64,000 nucleotides of DNA, taken from positions 54,724-118,723 of the forward strand of contig NZ_LLXZ01000191.1 of NCBI RefSeq assembly GCF_001440395.1. The letters are read 5' to 3'. The notes below the pieces were generated by a model. That model was given only the letters and a program-made list of their open reading frames with translations. It made no database searches and was not told the origin of the DNA. Positions within the stretch are counted from its first letter, which is position 1; every line of letters starts with the position of its first letter. The position numbers and the translations under genes were made by a program. The DNA comes from Bradyrhizobium jicamae. Its GTDB lineage: Bacteria; Pseudomonadota; Alphaproteobacteria; Rhizobiales; Xanthobacteraceae. Of the stretch, positions 53,951 through 63,536 are shown in pieces.

Positions 53951-55165
53951 ATGGTCGATATTCTGGCCGCACCGCACCAGGCCAAGGTGGATAGTTCGCT
54001 GCGCACGCTCGCGGCGATTTCGGTCGCCCATTGGGTCAGTCACTTCCATCTCTTCGTGCTGCCGATGCTGTTTCCGTTCCTCAAAGCGCAGCTCGGCGTC
54101 GGCTATATCGAGCTCGGTTTCGCGCTGACCGTGTTCGGCGTCGTCTCCGGCCTGACGCAGGCCCCGATCGGTTATCTCGCCGACCATATCGGCGCACGAA
54201 AGGTTTTGCTGATCGGCCTCACCGTCGGCGGTCTGGCGCTGATCATGCTCGGCCTGCATCTGAGCTACGCCTCGCTGATCGTCTGCGCTGCCCTGCTCGG
54301 CCTCGCCAACAGCGTCTATCACCCCTGTGACTATGCGATCCTGTCGACGCACATGGACACGCGGCGGATGGGCCGCGCGTTCTCGATCCATACTTTTGCA
54401 GGCTTCCTTGGCGGCGCGGTGGCGCCCGCGATCATGGCCGCGCTGGTGGCGGCTGTCGGCGGGCTCGGCGCGCTGATCGTCGCCGGCGCAGTCGGCCCTG
54501 CGGTGGCGCTGCTGTTGATCGCCGTCAAAATTCCCGATGCGAGCTCGGCTGATCGCAAGGCCGACGGCGCGTCGGCGCCGCAGCAGAGCATCATAACGCC
54601 GGCCCTCATCGTGCTGACGATCTTCTTCATGCTGCTCGGCCTGTCCAATGCCGGCATCAGCAATTTCGGCGTGGTCGCGCTGATGAGCGGCTATGGCGTG
54701 ACATTCCAGGCCGCCAATATCGCGCTCACCGCGTTTCTCGGCGCCAGCGCGGCCGGCGTGCTGGCCGGCGGCTATCTCGCCGACCGCACCAGGCGTCACG
54801 GCAATGTCGCTGCCGCCTGCTTTGCGATCAATGCCGTTATGATCACGATCATTGCGGTGACCAACCTGCCGCCGGTCGCGCTGACCGCGGCGATGGGTCT
54901 GGCCGGATTCCTCGGCGGCGTCATCGCGCCCTCGCGCGACATGCTGGTCCGCAATGCCGCCCCTGCGGGGGCCGCGGGCCGCGCCTTCGGCATCGTGTCC
55001 ACCGGCTTCAATTTCAGCGGCATTCTCTCGCCGCTGCTGTTCGGCTGGATCATGGACCAGCATCTGCCGCATTGGGTATTCGGCGCGTCTGTCGCCTTCA
55101 TGGTGCTGACGGTCCTGCTGGCGCTGGTCACCGATCGCAAGCCTGCGGAACCCGTCAAGGCATAA
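53951..55165 (+). CDS. Major facilitator superfamily transporter
   Basis: A 404-residue, 12-helix inner-membrane carrier. It begins TLAAISVAHWVSHFHLFVLP, which is a segment seen in the rhizobial FSR/YNFM-like group; loop 2-3 is YLADHIGARKVLLIG, helix 5 region GAVAPAIMAALVAAVGG, and the second half has LADRTRRHGNVAAACF. The ATG follows GAGCTGAC weakly. The 172-base interval to the divergent pseudogene may contain promoters for both. It precedes the amidohydrolase gene and could import its substrate, although a repeat separates them. Confidence 0.88.
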   Translation: MVDILAAPHQAKVDSSLRTLAAISVAHWVSHFHLFVLPMLFPFLKAQLGVGYIELGFALTVFGVVSGLTQAPIGYLADHIGARKVLLIGLTVGGLALIMLGLHLSYASLIVCAALLGLANSVYHPCDYAILSTHMDTRRMGRAFSIHTFAGFLGGAVAPAIMAALVAAVGGLGALIVAGAVGPAVALLLIAVKIPDASSADRKADGASAPQQSIITPALIVLTIFFMLLGLSNAGISNFGVVALMSGYGVTFQAANIALTAFLGASAAGVLAGGYLADRTRRHGNVAAACFAINAVMITIIAVTNLPPVALTAAMGLAGFLGGVIAPSRDMLVRNAAPAGAAGRAFGIVSTGFNFSGILSPLLFGWIMDQHLPHWVFGASVAFMVLTVLLALVTDRKPAEPVKA

Positions 55166-55176
55166 CGCGGTCTCTA

Positions 55177-55254
55177 TTTTACGCGTTTTCGTCACGCGAA
55201 CCGGTACCCACCCCCGGATCAAGTCCGAGGGCATGCTTCGCTCGAAAACGCTTT
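55177..55254. repeat. Palindromic intergenic repeat, family I
   Basis: TTTTACGCGTTTTCGTCACG at the left and GCTTCGCTCGAAAACGCTT at the right give inverted GCGTTTTCG/CGAAAACGC cores; CCCCCGGATCAAGTCCGAGG in the middle forms a second hairpin. It lies between the transporter and amidohydrolase genes. Confidence 0.7.
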
Positions 55255-55346
55255 CTGATGCATTCCTGAGCCCCATCCCCGGCGGTTGACTGTGTCCGGG
55301 GACGCCGGATGATGCACCAACAAAAACCAGAACCGGGATGGAAGCC

Positions 55347-57089
55347 ATGACCTCGACCCCCGACCTCGTGATCCGTGGCGGCACCATTGCCGATGGCAAG
55401 GGTGGCGATTTGTTCGAAGCCGATGTCGCCATCTCGGGTGGCCGCATCGCCGAAGTCGGCAAGGTCGCCGCCAAGGGCAAGGAAGAGATCGACGCCAAAG
55501 GCAAACTGGTCGCGCCCGGCTTCGTCGATGTCCACACCCATTATGACGGCCAGGTCACCTGGAGCCAGGATATCACGCCCTCCTCGCAGAACGGCGTCAC
55601 TACGGCGATCATGGGTAATTGCGGCGTCGGCTTCGCGCCGTGCCGTCCGGCCGACCATGTCCGGCTGATCCAACTGATGGAGGGTGTCGAGGATATTCCC
55701 GAGCCGGTGCTGAGCGCCGGCATTCCCTGGGCCTGGGAGAGCTTCCCGGACTACATGGAGTGGCTGTCCAAACGAAATTTCGACATGGATATCGGCGCGC
55801 AACTGCCGCACGCGGCACTGCGCGTGTACGTGATGGGTGAGCGCGGCGCACGGCGCGATCCTGCAACGCCCGAGGACAACAAGGCGATGGCGGCACTGGC
55901 CGGGGACGCCGTGCGATCAGGCGCACTGGGTTTCTCGACCTCGCGCACGCTCAACCACCGCACCTCGACCGGCGACTACACGCCGACGCTGAAAGCGGGC
56001 GAAGATGAATTGACCGCAATCGCCGGCGCGATGCACGGCGTCGGCCGCAGCGTGCTTCAATTCGTGCTCGACCAGAGCACCGTGCACGAAGATCTGCCGA
56101 TGATGCTGCGGGTCGCCGAAAATACCAGGTGCCCGATCTCGTTTTCCGTCGCCCAGGCCGACAAGGCGCCGCGGCGCTGGCGGCAAACGATGGACACCAT
56201 CAATGAAGCCGCCGCCCGCGGTCTCTCGATCACCACCCAGATCGCCGCGCGGCCCGTAGGTTTGCTGCTCGGACTGGAATTGTCACGCAACCCGTTCCAG
56301 ACCCATCCGAGCTATCGCGCCATCGCGCACCTGCCGTTGGCGGAGCGGCTCACGCATTTGCGCCGGGCGGAAGTGCGCGCCGCTATCCTGAGCGAGACAG
56401 CGACGGCAACCGACGATCCACTGTTCTTCCGCCCGAACTACGACAAGATGTATCTGCTGGGTAATCCTCCTGATTACGAGCAGCCGCCGGAAAATGCGCT
56501 CGGCCCGCAAGCCCGCCGGCAAGGCCGGCAGCCGGAAGAACTTGCCTATGAGGCGATGCTGACGGACGAAGGCCGCGGCATGCTCTATGTGCCGTTCCTC
56601 AATTATGCCGACGGCAATCTCGATGCCGTGCATGAGATGCTGCGCGAGCCCAGCGCCGTGCCGGGCCTTTCCGACGGCGGCGCCCATTGCGGCATCATCT
56701 GCGACGCCAGCTTCCCGACCTATCTTTTGACGCACTGGACGCGCGACCGCAGCCGTGGCGAAAAACTCTCGATCCCGTTCGTCATCGCCGCGCAGTCGCG
56801 CAAGACCGCGCTCTCGGTCGGCCTCTACGACCGCGGCGTGATCGCGCCCGGCTTCAAGGCCGACGTCAACGTGATCGACTATGATCGCCTGCACCTGCAT
56901 CCGCCGAAGGTGCATTACGATCTGCCGGTCGGCGGCCGCCGCCTGATGCAGCAGGTGGACGGCTATGATGCCACCATCGTCTCCGGCGTGGTGACGCAGC
57001 GCGGCGGCAAGGCCACCGGCGCCCGCCCGGGCAAACTGGTGCGCGGCGCGCAGGGGTCAAAGCCGCAGATGGATGCGGCGGCGAGTTAG
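55347..57089 (+). CDS. D-aminoacylase/N-acyl-D-amino-acid deacylase-like amidohydrolase
   Basis: A 580-residue amidohydrolase-superfamily enzyme. The metal-binding HxH lies in FVDVHTHYDGQVTWSQDITP, followed by the family GVTTAIMGNCGVGFAPCRP, whose Cys is typical of N-acyl-D-amino-acid deacylases. Later motifs are LGFSTSRTLNHRTSTGDYTP, SDGGAHCGIICDASFPTYLL and GVIAPGFKADVNVIDYDRL. ATG 55347 is preferred over 55338 because GGAAG lies at suitable distance. A D-amino-acid N-acyl substrate is inferred; this group is wide and may cleave other cyclic or N-acyl amides. Confidence 0.88.
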   Translation: MTSTPDLVIRGGTIADGKGGDLFEADVAISGGRIAEVGKVAAKGKEEIDAKGKLVAPGFVDVHTHYDGQVTWSQDITPSSQNGVTTAIMGNCGVGFAPCRPADHVRLIQLMEGVEDIPEPVLSAGIPWAWESFPDYMEWLSKRNFDMDIGAQLPHAALRVYVMGERGARRDPATPEDNKAMAALAGDAVRSGALGFSTSRTLNHRTSTGDYTPTLKAGEDELTAIAGAMHGVGRSVLQFVLDQSTVHEDLPMMLRVAENTRCPISFSVAQADKAPRRWRQTMDTINEAAARGLSITTQIAARPVGLLLGLELSRNPFQTHPSYRAIAHLPLAERLTHLRRAEVRAAILSETATATDDPLFFRPNYDKMYLLGNPPDYEQPPENALGPQARRQGRQPEELAYEAMLTDEGRGMLYVPFLNYADGNLDAVHEMLREPSAVPGLSDGGAHCGIICDASFPTYLLTHWTRDRSRGEKLSIPFVIAAQSRKTALSVGLYDRGVIAPGFKADVNVIDYDRLHLHPPKVHYDLPVGGRRLMQQVDGYDATIVSGVVTQRGGKATGARPGKLVRGAQGSKPQMDAAAS

Positions 57090-57115
57090 GTCACCGCAAG
57101 CTCAACTTGCTTGGC

Positions 57116-57235
57116 GTCGTCCCTGCGAAAGCAGGGACCCATACGCCGCGGCCCCTAATAACGGGCACGTCAGGAGACGACTGCGCTTCGATAAGGTAGG
57201 CTGGTGGCTATGGGCTCCTGCGTTGGCAGGGCGAC
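57116..57235. repeat. Palindromic intergenic repeat, family C (copy 2)
   Basis: The ends GTCGTCCCTGCGAAAGCAGG and CCTGCGTTGGCAGGGCGAC are inverted and match the element at 44721, with the same ACCCATACGCCGCGGC inner block. It lies between the amidohydrolase and GIY-YIG genes, 18 bases before the latter. Confidence 0.85.
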
Positions 57236-57253
57236 AGTAACGGTCCTTCGCGC

Positions 57254-57535
57254 ATGTACTACGTCTACATCCTCGCGAGCCGCCGTCATGGGACCCTTTA
57301 TATCGGGGTGACCAATTCCCTCGCGAGGCGGATGGAGCAGCATCGCAGCGGCGATGGCTCATCGTTCGTCAAAAACTATGGCGTTTACCGGCTCGTGTAT
57401 GTCGAGGCGTTCGAGCGAGCGGAAGAAGCGATCGCACGAGAGAAGCAGCTGAAACGCTGGAAGCGGGATTGGAAGATCGAGCTGATCGAGCGCGAGAATC
57501 TGGAATGGCGCGATCTCAGCGATTTGATTGTTTGA
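57254..57535 (+). CDS. Small GIY-YIG nuclease-domain protein
   Basis: A 93-residue single-domain GIY-YIG protein. The motif is YYVYILASRRHGTLYIGVTN, with the conserved Arg in SLARRMEQHRSGDGSSFVKN and the catalytic Glu expected in EREKQLKRWKR-type context, here AIAREKQLKRWKRDW. It belongs to the YhbQ/UPF0213-like group, whose cellular role is not established. It sits between a full and a half copy of the family C repeat. Its ATG has no strong ribosome-binding site. Confidence 0.88.
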   Translation: MYYVYILASRRHGTLYIGVTNSLARRMEQHRSGDGSSFVKNYGVYRLVYVEAFERAEEAIAREKQLKRWKRDWKIELIERENLEWRDLSDLIV

Positions 57536-57683
57536 GCGAAGCAGAGCCCTTTCCTTTCGTCGTCCGTCGGAACGCAGTCTGGCCCATGGAAGCGGCACAA
57601 GGAAAGACGGCTTCGGCAGATCAACGCCGCAATTAGCCAAGGACAACGCTTCAGCCGCCACGCTTCATCGATAGATCACGCGG

Positions 57684-57712
57684 TATGGGTCCCTGCGTTC
57701 GCAGGGACGACG
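57684..57712. repeat. Half element of palindromic repeat family C
   Basis: TATGGGTCCCTGCGTTCGCA followed by GGGACGACG equals the right end of the element at 44721, without the left end. It lies between the GIY-YIG gene and the convergent transporter gene. The remaining stretch from 57536 to 57683 shows nothing recognisable. Confidence 0.75.
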
Positions 57713-57729
57713 ATAGAGTGTTGCATCCC

Positions 57730-59004
57730 TCACGCGAATTTCGGCTGCGCGGCGGCCTGCGCCATCAGCCTTGCGCGTTCCGTGTTCGGCCAGAGCAGCA
57801 GCAGCCCGAGCAGGCCTGAAGCCCCCATGATAACGGCGTTGATGGTGAAGCCGGCCATGTAGCCGTCGAGCGGCACCGCCGCATTCTGGATCACGGCACC
57901 CATCACGAACGGCGCGATCATTCCCGCCAGCGTGTAGATCGCGCCGTAGATCGCGAGTATGGCGCCGCGCTGCTGCACCGGCGTGAATTCGCCGAGCATC
58001 GGCGGGCAGACCACATAGATCGATCCGCACAGCCCGGAGCCGACCACGAGCAGCGCGATCTGCAGTCCCGCGCCGTTGACCAGCGGCAGCACGGCGAGGA
58101 TCAGGCCGCCGACGATCAGCGGCACCGAGCCGAGCACGCCGCGGGAGATGCGCGTCGTGAAGCCGCGCGCCAGCATCACCTGCGAGATCCAGCCTGTCAG
58201 CAGCACGATGGTGGCGCCGAATACCCAGGGCAGAACCGAAATCCAGCCCGCATCCTTTTGCGAGAAGCCCAGCCCCTTGACGATGAAGGGCGTGAACCAG
58301 GTCAGGCCGAGCGACAGCGCCCAATAGGCGCCGAAGGTCGCGGCGCAGCAGCCGATGAAGGTTCGCGACGTCAGGAGCTGGAAATAGGGAACGCGGGGGT
58401 CGCTCGTGTCCTTCTGGACCGTCTGCACCAGCGGGCCTTCCTTGCCCAGGACCAGCCACGCCGCCACCCACAGCAGGCCGACCACGCCGAGCGCGCCGAA
58501 CGCGTAGTGCCAGCTATGATTGACGATGATCCAGTTCAGCGCGGGCACCGCGAGGATCACGCCGAACGCCGAGCCCTGCGAGAGGATGGCGGTCGGCAGC
58601 GTCCGCTTCTCGTCGGGAAACCATTTGTAGATCGCATGCGCCGCCACGGCGAATGCCGGCCCCTCGCCGGCGCCGAGGATGATGCGGCAGATGACGAGCG
58701 TCGTGAAGCTGACAGTACCGACCATGGGAAATTGCGATATCGACCAGATCACGGCCATCACCAGCAGCACCCAGCGGGTGTCGACGCGGTTGACGATAAA
58801 GCCTACGACGATGGCCGAGATCGAAAACAGGAAGAAGAACGAGGAGCCGAGGAAACCGAACTGCTCCGGCGACAGTTTCAGCTCGTCCATGATCGGCGCA
58901 CCCGCGAGGCCAACCACGATCTTGTCGGCGAAGTTCACCAGCATGAACAGAAACAGCAGGAAGGTGATTGTCCAGGCGCCCCTGGGTGTCGGCTGCGCGG
59001 TCAT
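57730..59004 (-). CDS. Major facilitator superfamily transporter (anion:cation symporter-like)
   Basis: A 424-residue, 12-helix carrier. The N-terminus GAWTITFLLFLFMLVNFADK with IVVGLAGAPIMDELKLSPEQ resembles the phthalate/hexuronate permease group. Other marks: RIILGAGEGPAFAVAAHAIY, KWFPDEKRTLPTAILSQGSA and GCCAATFGAYWALSLGLTWF. Organic acid uptake is a fair family-based guess. It stands alone, convergent with the GIY-YIG gene. The 273 bases between it and the ABC operon contain nothing recognisable. Confidence 0.9.
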   Translation of the reverse strand: MTAQPTPRGAWTITFLLFLFMLVNFADKIVVGLAGAPIMDELKLSPEQFGFLGSSFFFLFSISAIVVGFIVNRVDTRWVLLVMAVIWSISQFPMVGTVSFTTLVICRIILGAGEGPAFAVAAHAIYKWFPDEKRTLPTAILSQGSAFGVILAVPALNWIIVNHSWHYAFGALGVVGLLWVAAWLVLGKEGPLVQTVQKDTSDPRVPYFQLLTSRTFIGCCAATFGAYWALSLGLTWFTPFIVKGLGFSQKDAGWISVLPWVFGATIVLLTGWISQVMLARGFTTRISRGVLGSVPLIVGGLILAVLPLVNGAGLQIALLVVGSGLCGSIYVVCPPMLGEFTPVQQRGAILAIYGAIYTLAGMIAPFVMGAVIQNAAVPLDGYMAGFTINAVIMGASGLLGLLLLWPNTERARLMAQAAAQPKFA

Positions 59005-59277
59005 GCTGATTTCCCCATCCTCTTTGCTGGCTCTTATTACTGGCTCTTAAAGATCGGCCGGTTCCAATGGTACAAGGCGGCTTGCGGCCAAGGCAACCGG
59101 GATTTTCCGCAAGGTCCCCGCCACGCAATCGCCGGCTGCTGCGACAGGCGGTCGCCACCAACCGGATCACGATCACGTCGCTCCACGATTGAGGCCGTGA
59201 TCCGGGACGCGCGTCCTGATATGTTCCTTTGCCATCACGTCAGGGGATTTTCATGGTCAGATCGGTTCACGTCGCGC

Positions 59278-59973
59278 ATGACTAACGGCAATCCCATCTT
59301 GCCCAACGTGACCGGCCATGTGCTTCACGTGACCGGCCTGACCAAGAGCTACCGCGCGGCCGGCGAAGAGGTCGCGGTGCTGCGCGGCGTGAACCTTACG
59401 GTTGCGGCCGGCGAGAGCGTGGCGCTGACAGGAGAATCCGGCAGCGGCAAGAGCACGCTCCTGCACCTGATCGCCGGCCTCGATGCCGCCGATGGCGGCG
59501 AGATCAGGCTGGCCGACGCACAGGTTTCCGAACTCAGCGATGCCGGCCGGGCGGAATTGCGCCGCGACCGGCTCGGCCTGGTGTTTCAGCAATTCAACCT
59601 GATCCCGAGCCTCACGGTGGAAGACAACCTCGCCTTCCAGTCGCGCATCGCCGGCCGTCATGATGCGGCCTGGCACGGCGAACTGGTCGAGCGGCTCGGA
59701 CTCGGCCGTTTCCTGAAACGCTATCCCGAACAATTGTCCGGCGGCCAGCAGCAGCGCGTCGCGATCGGCCGCGCGCTGGCGACAAAGCCGCTGCTGCTGC
59801 TCGCGGACGAGCCGACCGGCAATCTCGACGAGGACACCGCCGACGAAGTGCTGGCGCTGGCGCGCGATCTGGTGACGCGCAGCGGCTGCGGCTTTCTGAT
59901 GGTGACGCATAGCGCGCGGCTCGCCGCAACGCTCGACCGGCAGGTCAACCTCCATGCCGGGGTGATCGCGTGA
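59278..59973 (+). CDS. LolD/MacB-type ABC transporter ATPase
   Basis: A 231-residue ATPase of the LolD/SalX group. Walker A is LTGESGSGKSTLLHLIAGLD, the Q-loop GLVFQQFNLIPSLTVEDNL, signature QLSGGQQQRVAIGRALATKP, Walker B LLLLADEPTGNLD and switch His in LMVTHSARLAAT. ATG 59278 is chosen because the ABC domain begins about 20 residues later; a longer in-frame reading extends into sequence opposite the upstream transporter. Its stop overlaps the permease start as GTGA. Such ATPases drive mechanotransmission or lipoprotein and lipid extraction rather than simple import. Confidence 0.93.
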   Translation: MTNGNPILPNVTGHVLHVTGLTKSYRAAGEEVAVLRGVNLTVAAGESVALTGESGSGKSTLLHLIAGLDAADGGEIRLADAQVSELSDAGRAELRRDRLGLVFQQFNLIPSLTVEDNLAFQSRIAGRHDAAWHGELVERLGLGRFLKRYPEQLSGGQQQRVAIGRALATKPLLLLADEPTGNLDEDTADEVLALARDLVTRSGCGFLMVTHSARLAATLDRQVNLHAGVIA

Positions 59974-62432
59974 AACGCGCGCTGTGGACGCTGGCCGTGC
60001 TGCTCAGCCATTGGCGGCGGCATCCGATGCAATTGGCGACCCTGCTGATCGGATTGATCTCGGCCACCGCGCTGTGGAGCGGCGTGCAGGCGCTCAACCA
60101 GCAGGCGCGCGCCTCCTATGATCGCGCTGCCGCGACGTTCGGCGGCACGCGCACCGCCATGCTGGTCGCCCGCAGCGGCGCCAGCTTTCCGCAACAACTC
60201 TTCGTCGATCTGCGCCGCGCCGGCTGGCCCGTGTCGCCAGTGTTGGAAGGCCGCGTCCAGATCGAGGGACGGTCGTTCCGCCTGCTCGGCATCGAGCCCG
60301 TGACGCTGCCCGCCGACGTCGGCAACGCACCTGCGGTCGGCAAGGCCGATCTGCAGGCCTTCATGACGCCGCCGGGTACGATGCTGGTCGCGCCGGAAAC
60401 GCTGGCCGATCTCAAGCTCGCCGAGGGCGCGCGCCCGCAGGCCAATGGCGGCGCATTGCTGCCGCCGCTTCGCGTGCAGCCGAATCTGGTGCCCGGCGTG
60501 CTGGTCGTCGACATCGGCGTGGCGCAGGGCATCCTGAAAATGCCGGACCTGCTCTCGCGCCTCCTGATCGGCAAAGCCACGGGCAGGCACGCGCCGCTCG
60601 AAAGCGTAGCCGGCGACAAGCTTCGCCTGATCGAGCCTGATGCGGAGACCGACCTCGAACGCCTCACCGACAGTTTTCACCTGAATCTCACCGCGTTTGG
60701 ATTGCTGTCGTTCTTTGTCGGCCTGTTCATCGTCAATTCCGCGATCGGGCTCGCCTTCGAGCAGCGCCTGCCGACCTTGCGCACCTTGCGCGCCTGCGGC
60801 GTCTCGGCCCGGATGATGAACGTCGTGCTGGTGATCGAACTGGTGTCGCTGGCGCTGGTCGCGGGGCTGATCGGCCTGGTGTGCGGCTACTTCATCGCCG
60901 GCGCGCTGCTGCCCGATGTCGCCGCATCGCTGCGCGGGCTCTACGGCGCGCAGATTCCGGGACAGCTGACGCTCAAGCCGCAATGGTGGATCGCAGGGAT
61001 CGCCATCAGCATTCTGGGCGCACTCGCTGCGGCTGCGGCCAGCCTGACCAAGGCGGTGCGGCTGCCGCTGCTCGCCACCGCGCAGCCTTTCGCCTGGCAA
61101 CAGGCGCAGCGGCGCTGGCTGACCTACCAGAGCGCGTTGGCGCTCGCGGCGTTCGCTGCCGCCGGCGGCTTCTTGTGGTTTGGCGATTCCCTGCTCACCG
61201 GCTTTGCCGTGCTCGCCGCACTGATGCTCGGCGCCGCGCTGATCCTGCCGATGTTGCTGGAGGTCGTACTGTCGCTCGGCCAGCGCTACGCGCGGGCGCC
61301 GCTCGGCATCTGGTTCTGGGCCGATAGCCGCCAGCAACTGTCCGGCCTGTCACTCGCCCTCATGGCGCTGCTGCTCGCTTTGGCAGTGAACGTCGGCGTC
61401 TCCACCATGGTCGAGAGTTTCTCCCGCACGTTCCTGGTCTGGCTCGACGGGCGGCTGGCGGCGGATGTCTATGTCAATGCCGCCAATGACGAACAGGCGC
61501 ACGAGATCAGGGCGTGGCTGCGCGAACGGCCCGAGGTCGAGGCGGTGCTGCCCGGCGGTCGCGCCGATACGCAGTTGGCAGGCGCACCGCTCGAAGTGCT
61601 GGGCCTGCCCGATCACGCCACCTATCGCGACAACTGGCCGCTGCTGCAATCGGCCGACAATGCCTGGATCAAGCTTCGGCCCGGCGACGCGGCGCTCGTC
61701 AGCGAACAACTGGCGCGGCGGCTGCATCTATCGGTCGGCGACCGCATTGAGGTGCCCGCATCGGGCGGCAACTGGACGCTCAACGTGGTCGGCATCTACG
61801 CCGACTACGGCAATCCCAAGAGCCAGATCGCAGTGAATTTCGCCGCGCTGACGCGGCGCTTTCCGGAGATACCGCTGACGCGGATGGGATTGCGGGTTGC
61901 ACCGGAAAAAATCCCGACGCTGATCTCTGCGCTGCAGGAAAAATTCGCTCTCGGCGACCGCAACGTTGCCGATCAGGCGACGATGAAGGCGGAATCGACA
62001 CGGATCTTCAACCGCACCTTTGCGGTGACGGCGGCACTGAACGCCTTCACGCTCGGCGTGGCCGGTGTCGCGCTGCTGACGAGCCTGCTGACGCTGGCCA
62101 ATTCCCGCCTGCCGCAACTGGCGCCGCTATGGGCGATCGGCGTCACGCGGCGGCGGCTCGCAGCGATCGAGCTGTTGAAGACGATGTCGGTGGCGCTGAT
62201 CACCACGATCTTCGCCCTGCCGCTGGGGTTGCTGGTCGCGTGGTGCCTGCTTGCCATCGTCAACGTCAAGGCGTTCGGCTGGCGATTGCCATTCCATGTC
62301 TTTCCGCTGCAATTGCTGTGGCTCACCGGCGTCGCGATGGCGGCGGCCTTCGCCGCGGCTGCGCTTCCCGTCATCAGACTGGCGCGCATGCAGCCGGCCA
62401 GCCTGATCAGGATCTTTGCCAATGAACGGTAG
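59970..62432 (+). CDS. FtsX-type ABC transporter permease
   Basis: An 820-residue inner-membrane permease with two FtsX-like cores and a large periplasmic domain in each half. Helices visible are LATLLIGLISATALWSGVQA, FGLLSFFVGLFIVNSAIGLA, VLVIELVSLALVAGLIGLVC, and near the end MSVALITTIFALPLGLLVAW and LLWLTGVAMAAAFAAAALPV. Start is GTG 59970, overlapping the ATPase stop. The large size fits the AttFG/YbbP-like group paired with LolD-type ATPases. Substrate is unknown; a lipid or a lipid-like compound is plausible given the following gene. Confidence 0.9.
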   Translation: MKRALWTLAVLLSHWRRHPMQLATLLIGLISATALWSGVQALNQQARASYDRAAATFGGTRTAMLVARSGASFPQQLFVDLRRAGWPVSPVLEGRVQIEGRSFRLLGIEPVTLPADVGNAPAVGKADLQAFMTPPGTMLVAPETLADLKLAEGARPQANGGALLPPLRVQPNLVPGVLVVDIGVAQGILKMPDLLSRLLIGKATGRHAPLESVAGDKLRLIEPDAETDLERLTDSFHLNLTAFGLLSFFVGLFIVNSAIGLAFEQRLPTLRTLRACGVSARMMNVVLVIELVSLALVAGLIGLVCGYFIAGALLPDVAASLRGLYGAQIPGQLTLKPQWWIAGIAISILGALAAAAASLTKAVRLPLLATAQPFAWQQAQRRWLTYQSALALAAFAAAGGFLWFGDSLLTGFAVLAALMLGAALILPMLLEVVLSLGQRYARAPLGIWFWADSRQQLSGLSLALMALLLALAVNVGVSTMVESFSRTFLVWLDGRLAADVYVNAANDEQAHEIRAWLRERPEVEAVLPGGRADTQLAGAPLEVLGLPDHATYRDNWPLLQSADNAWIKLRPGDAALVSEQLARRLHLSVGDRIEVPASGGNWTLNVVGIYADYGNPKSQIAVNFAALTRRFPEIPLTRMGLRVAPEKIPTLISALQEKFALGDRNVADQATMKAESTRIFNRTFAVTAALNAFTLGVAGVALLTSLLTLANSRLPQLAPLWAIGVTRRRLAAIELLKTMSVALITTIFALPLGLLVAWCLLAIVNVKAFGWRLPFHVFPLQLLWLTGVAMAAAFAAAALPVIRLARMQPASLIRIFANER

Positions 62433-63507
62433 CGGCCCGATCACCCGTCGCGGTTTCATCGGCGGCGCACTCCTTGCCGGGTTCGGCGGCCGCGCGTTCG
62501 CGCAGGGTTTTGCGGGCTTGAGCGAAAGCGCAGATGGATTTGCGCCTGTCGTCCCCGACAGGACATTCGCATTTCCTGGGGACCACGGACCGCATCCGGA
62601 ATTCCGCATCGAGTGGTGGTATGTGACGGCCAATCTCACCGATGCGCGCGGAATCGCCTACGGCATACAGTGGACGCTGTTTCGCCAGGCGATCGCAGCC
62701 GGCGGAGCGCAGGAAGGCTGGGCCAACCAGCAGATCTGGATGGGCCATGCCGCCGTCACGCGCGAAGATACCCATCGCGTCAGCCAGACGTTCGCGCGCG
62801 GCGGCGTCGGCCAGGCCGGCGTCGCAGCGGCGCCGTTTCACGCCTGGATCGATGCCTGGGAGATGCGCGCCCTCGATTCCATGAACGACGAGAATATCGC
62901 TCCGTGTTCGCTGAAAGCAGCGGGCGCCGACTTCAGTTACACGCTGCGCCTCGATGCGGAGCGGCCGCTGACGCTGCAGGGCGACGGCGGCTACAGCCGC
63001 AAATCACTGCGCGAACAGGCGTCCTATTATTACAGCCAGCCGCATTATGCGGCGGCGGGCATTCTCACCATTGACGACAAGCCCATCGACGTCACCGGCA
63101 TGGCCTGGCTCGATCGCGAATGGAGCAGTCAGCCGCTGGCCGCGGACCAGAGCGGATGGGATTGGCTCTCGCTGCATTTCAATTCGGGCGACAAACTGAT
63201 GCTGTACCGAATGCGCCAGAACGACGGACAGCATTACAGCTCCGGCAAGTGGATCGCACCCGACAACACGGTCGAGACGCTGGGCTCCGACGACATCGTC
63301 ATGACGCCGCTGATCGTCACGCAGGTCGCGGGACGAAAGATCCCGACCTCCTGGCGCATTGCGGTGGCAAAGATGGCGCTGGCGATCGAATGCAGGCCGC
63401 TCAACCCCAGGAGCTGGATGGGCACGAGCTTTCCCTATTGGGAAGGCCCGATCCGCTTTGAGGGCAGCCACACCGGGGTGGGCTATCTGGAAATGACGGG
63501 CTACTAG
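62422..63507 (+). CDS. AttH/CrtC-like lipocalin-type protein
   Basis: A 361-residue periplasmic protein with a Tat signal (ITRRGFIGGALLAGFGGRAFA). The domain is the AttH/carotenoid 1,2-hydratase-like double lipocalin: HPEFRIEWWYVTANLTDARG, YGIQWTLFRQA, and GMAWLDREWSSQPLAADQSG with GWDWLSLHFNSGDKLMLYRM. It overlaps the permease gene by 11 bases. The group AttE-AttF-AttG-AttH has the same ATPase, permease and lipocalin make-up. A carotenoid substrate is not supported by any neighbour, so binding or modification of a transported lipid is the preferred reading. Confidence 0.88.
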   Translation: MNGSGPITRRGFIGGALLAGFGGRAFAQGFAGLSESADGFAPVVPDRTFAFPGDHGPHPEFRIEWWYVTANLTDARGIAYGIQWTLFRQAIAAGGAQEGWANQQIWMGHAAVTREDTHRVSQTFARGGVGQAGVAAAPFHAWIDAWEMRALDSMNDENIAPCSLKAAGADFSYTLRLDAERPLTLQGDGGYSRKSLREQASYYYSQPHYAAAGILTIDDKPIDVTGMAWLDREWSSQPLAADQSGWDWLSLHFNSGDKLMLYRMRQNDGQHYSSGKWIAPDNTVETLGSDDIVMTPLIVTQVAGRKIPTSWRIAVAKMALAIECRPLNPRSWMGTSFPYWEGPIRFEGSHTGVGYLEMTGY

Positions 63508-63536
63508 GTCCGCACGGAACACGGGGAAACTTGACG

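Noticed and set aside
58258..59277. Long N-terminal extension of the LolD-type ATPase
   Set aside because: It runs opposite the transporter gene and is not ABC-like; the ABC domain starts just after ATG 59278.
59721..61337. A 538-codon minus-strand frame opposite the FtsX-type permease
   Set aside because: Gln/Arg/Ala-rich shadow of a clear membrane protein gene, with no motif.
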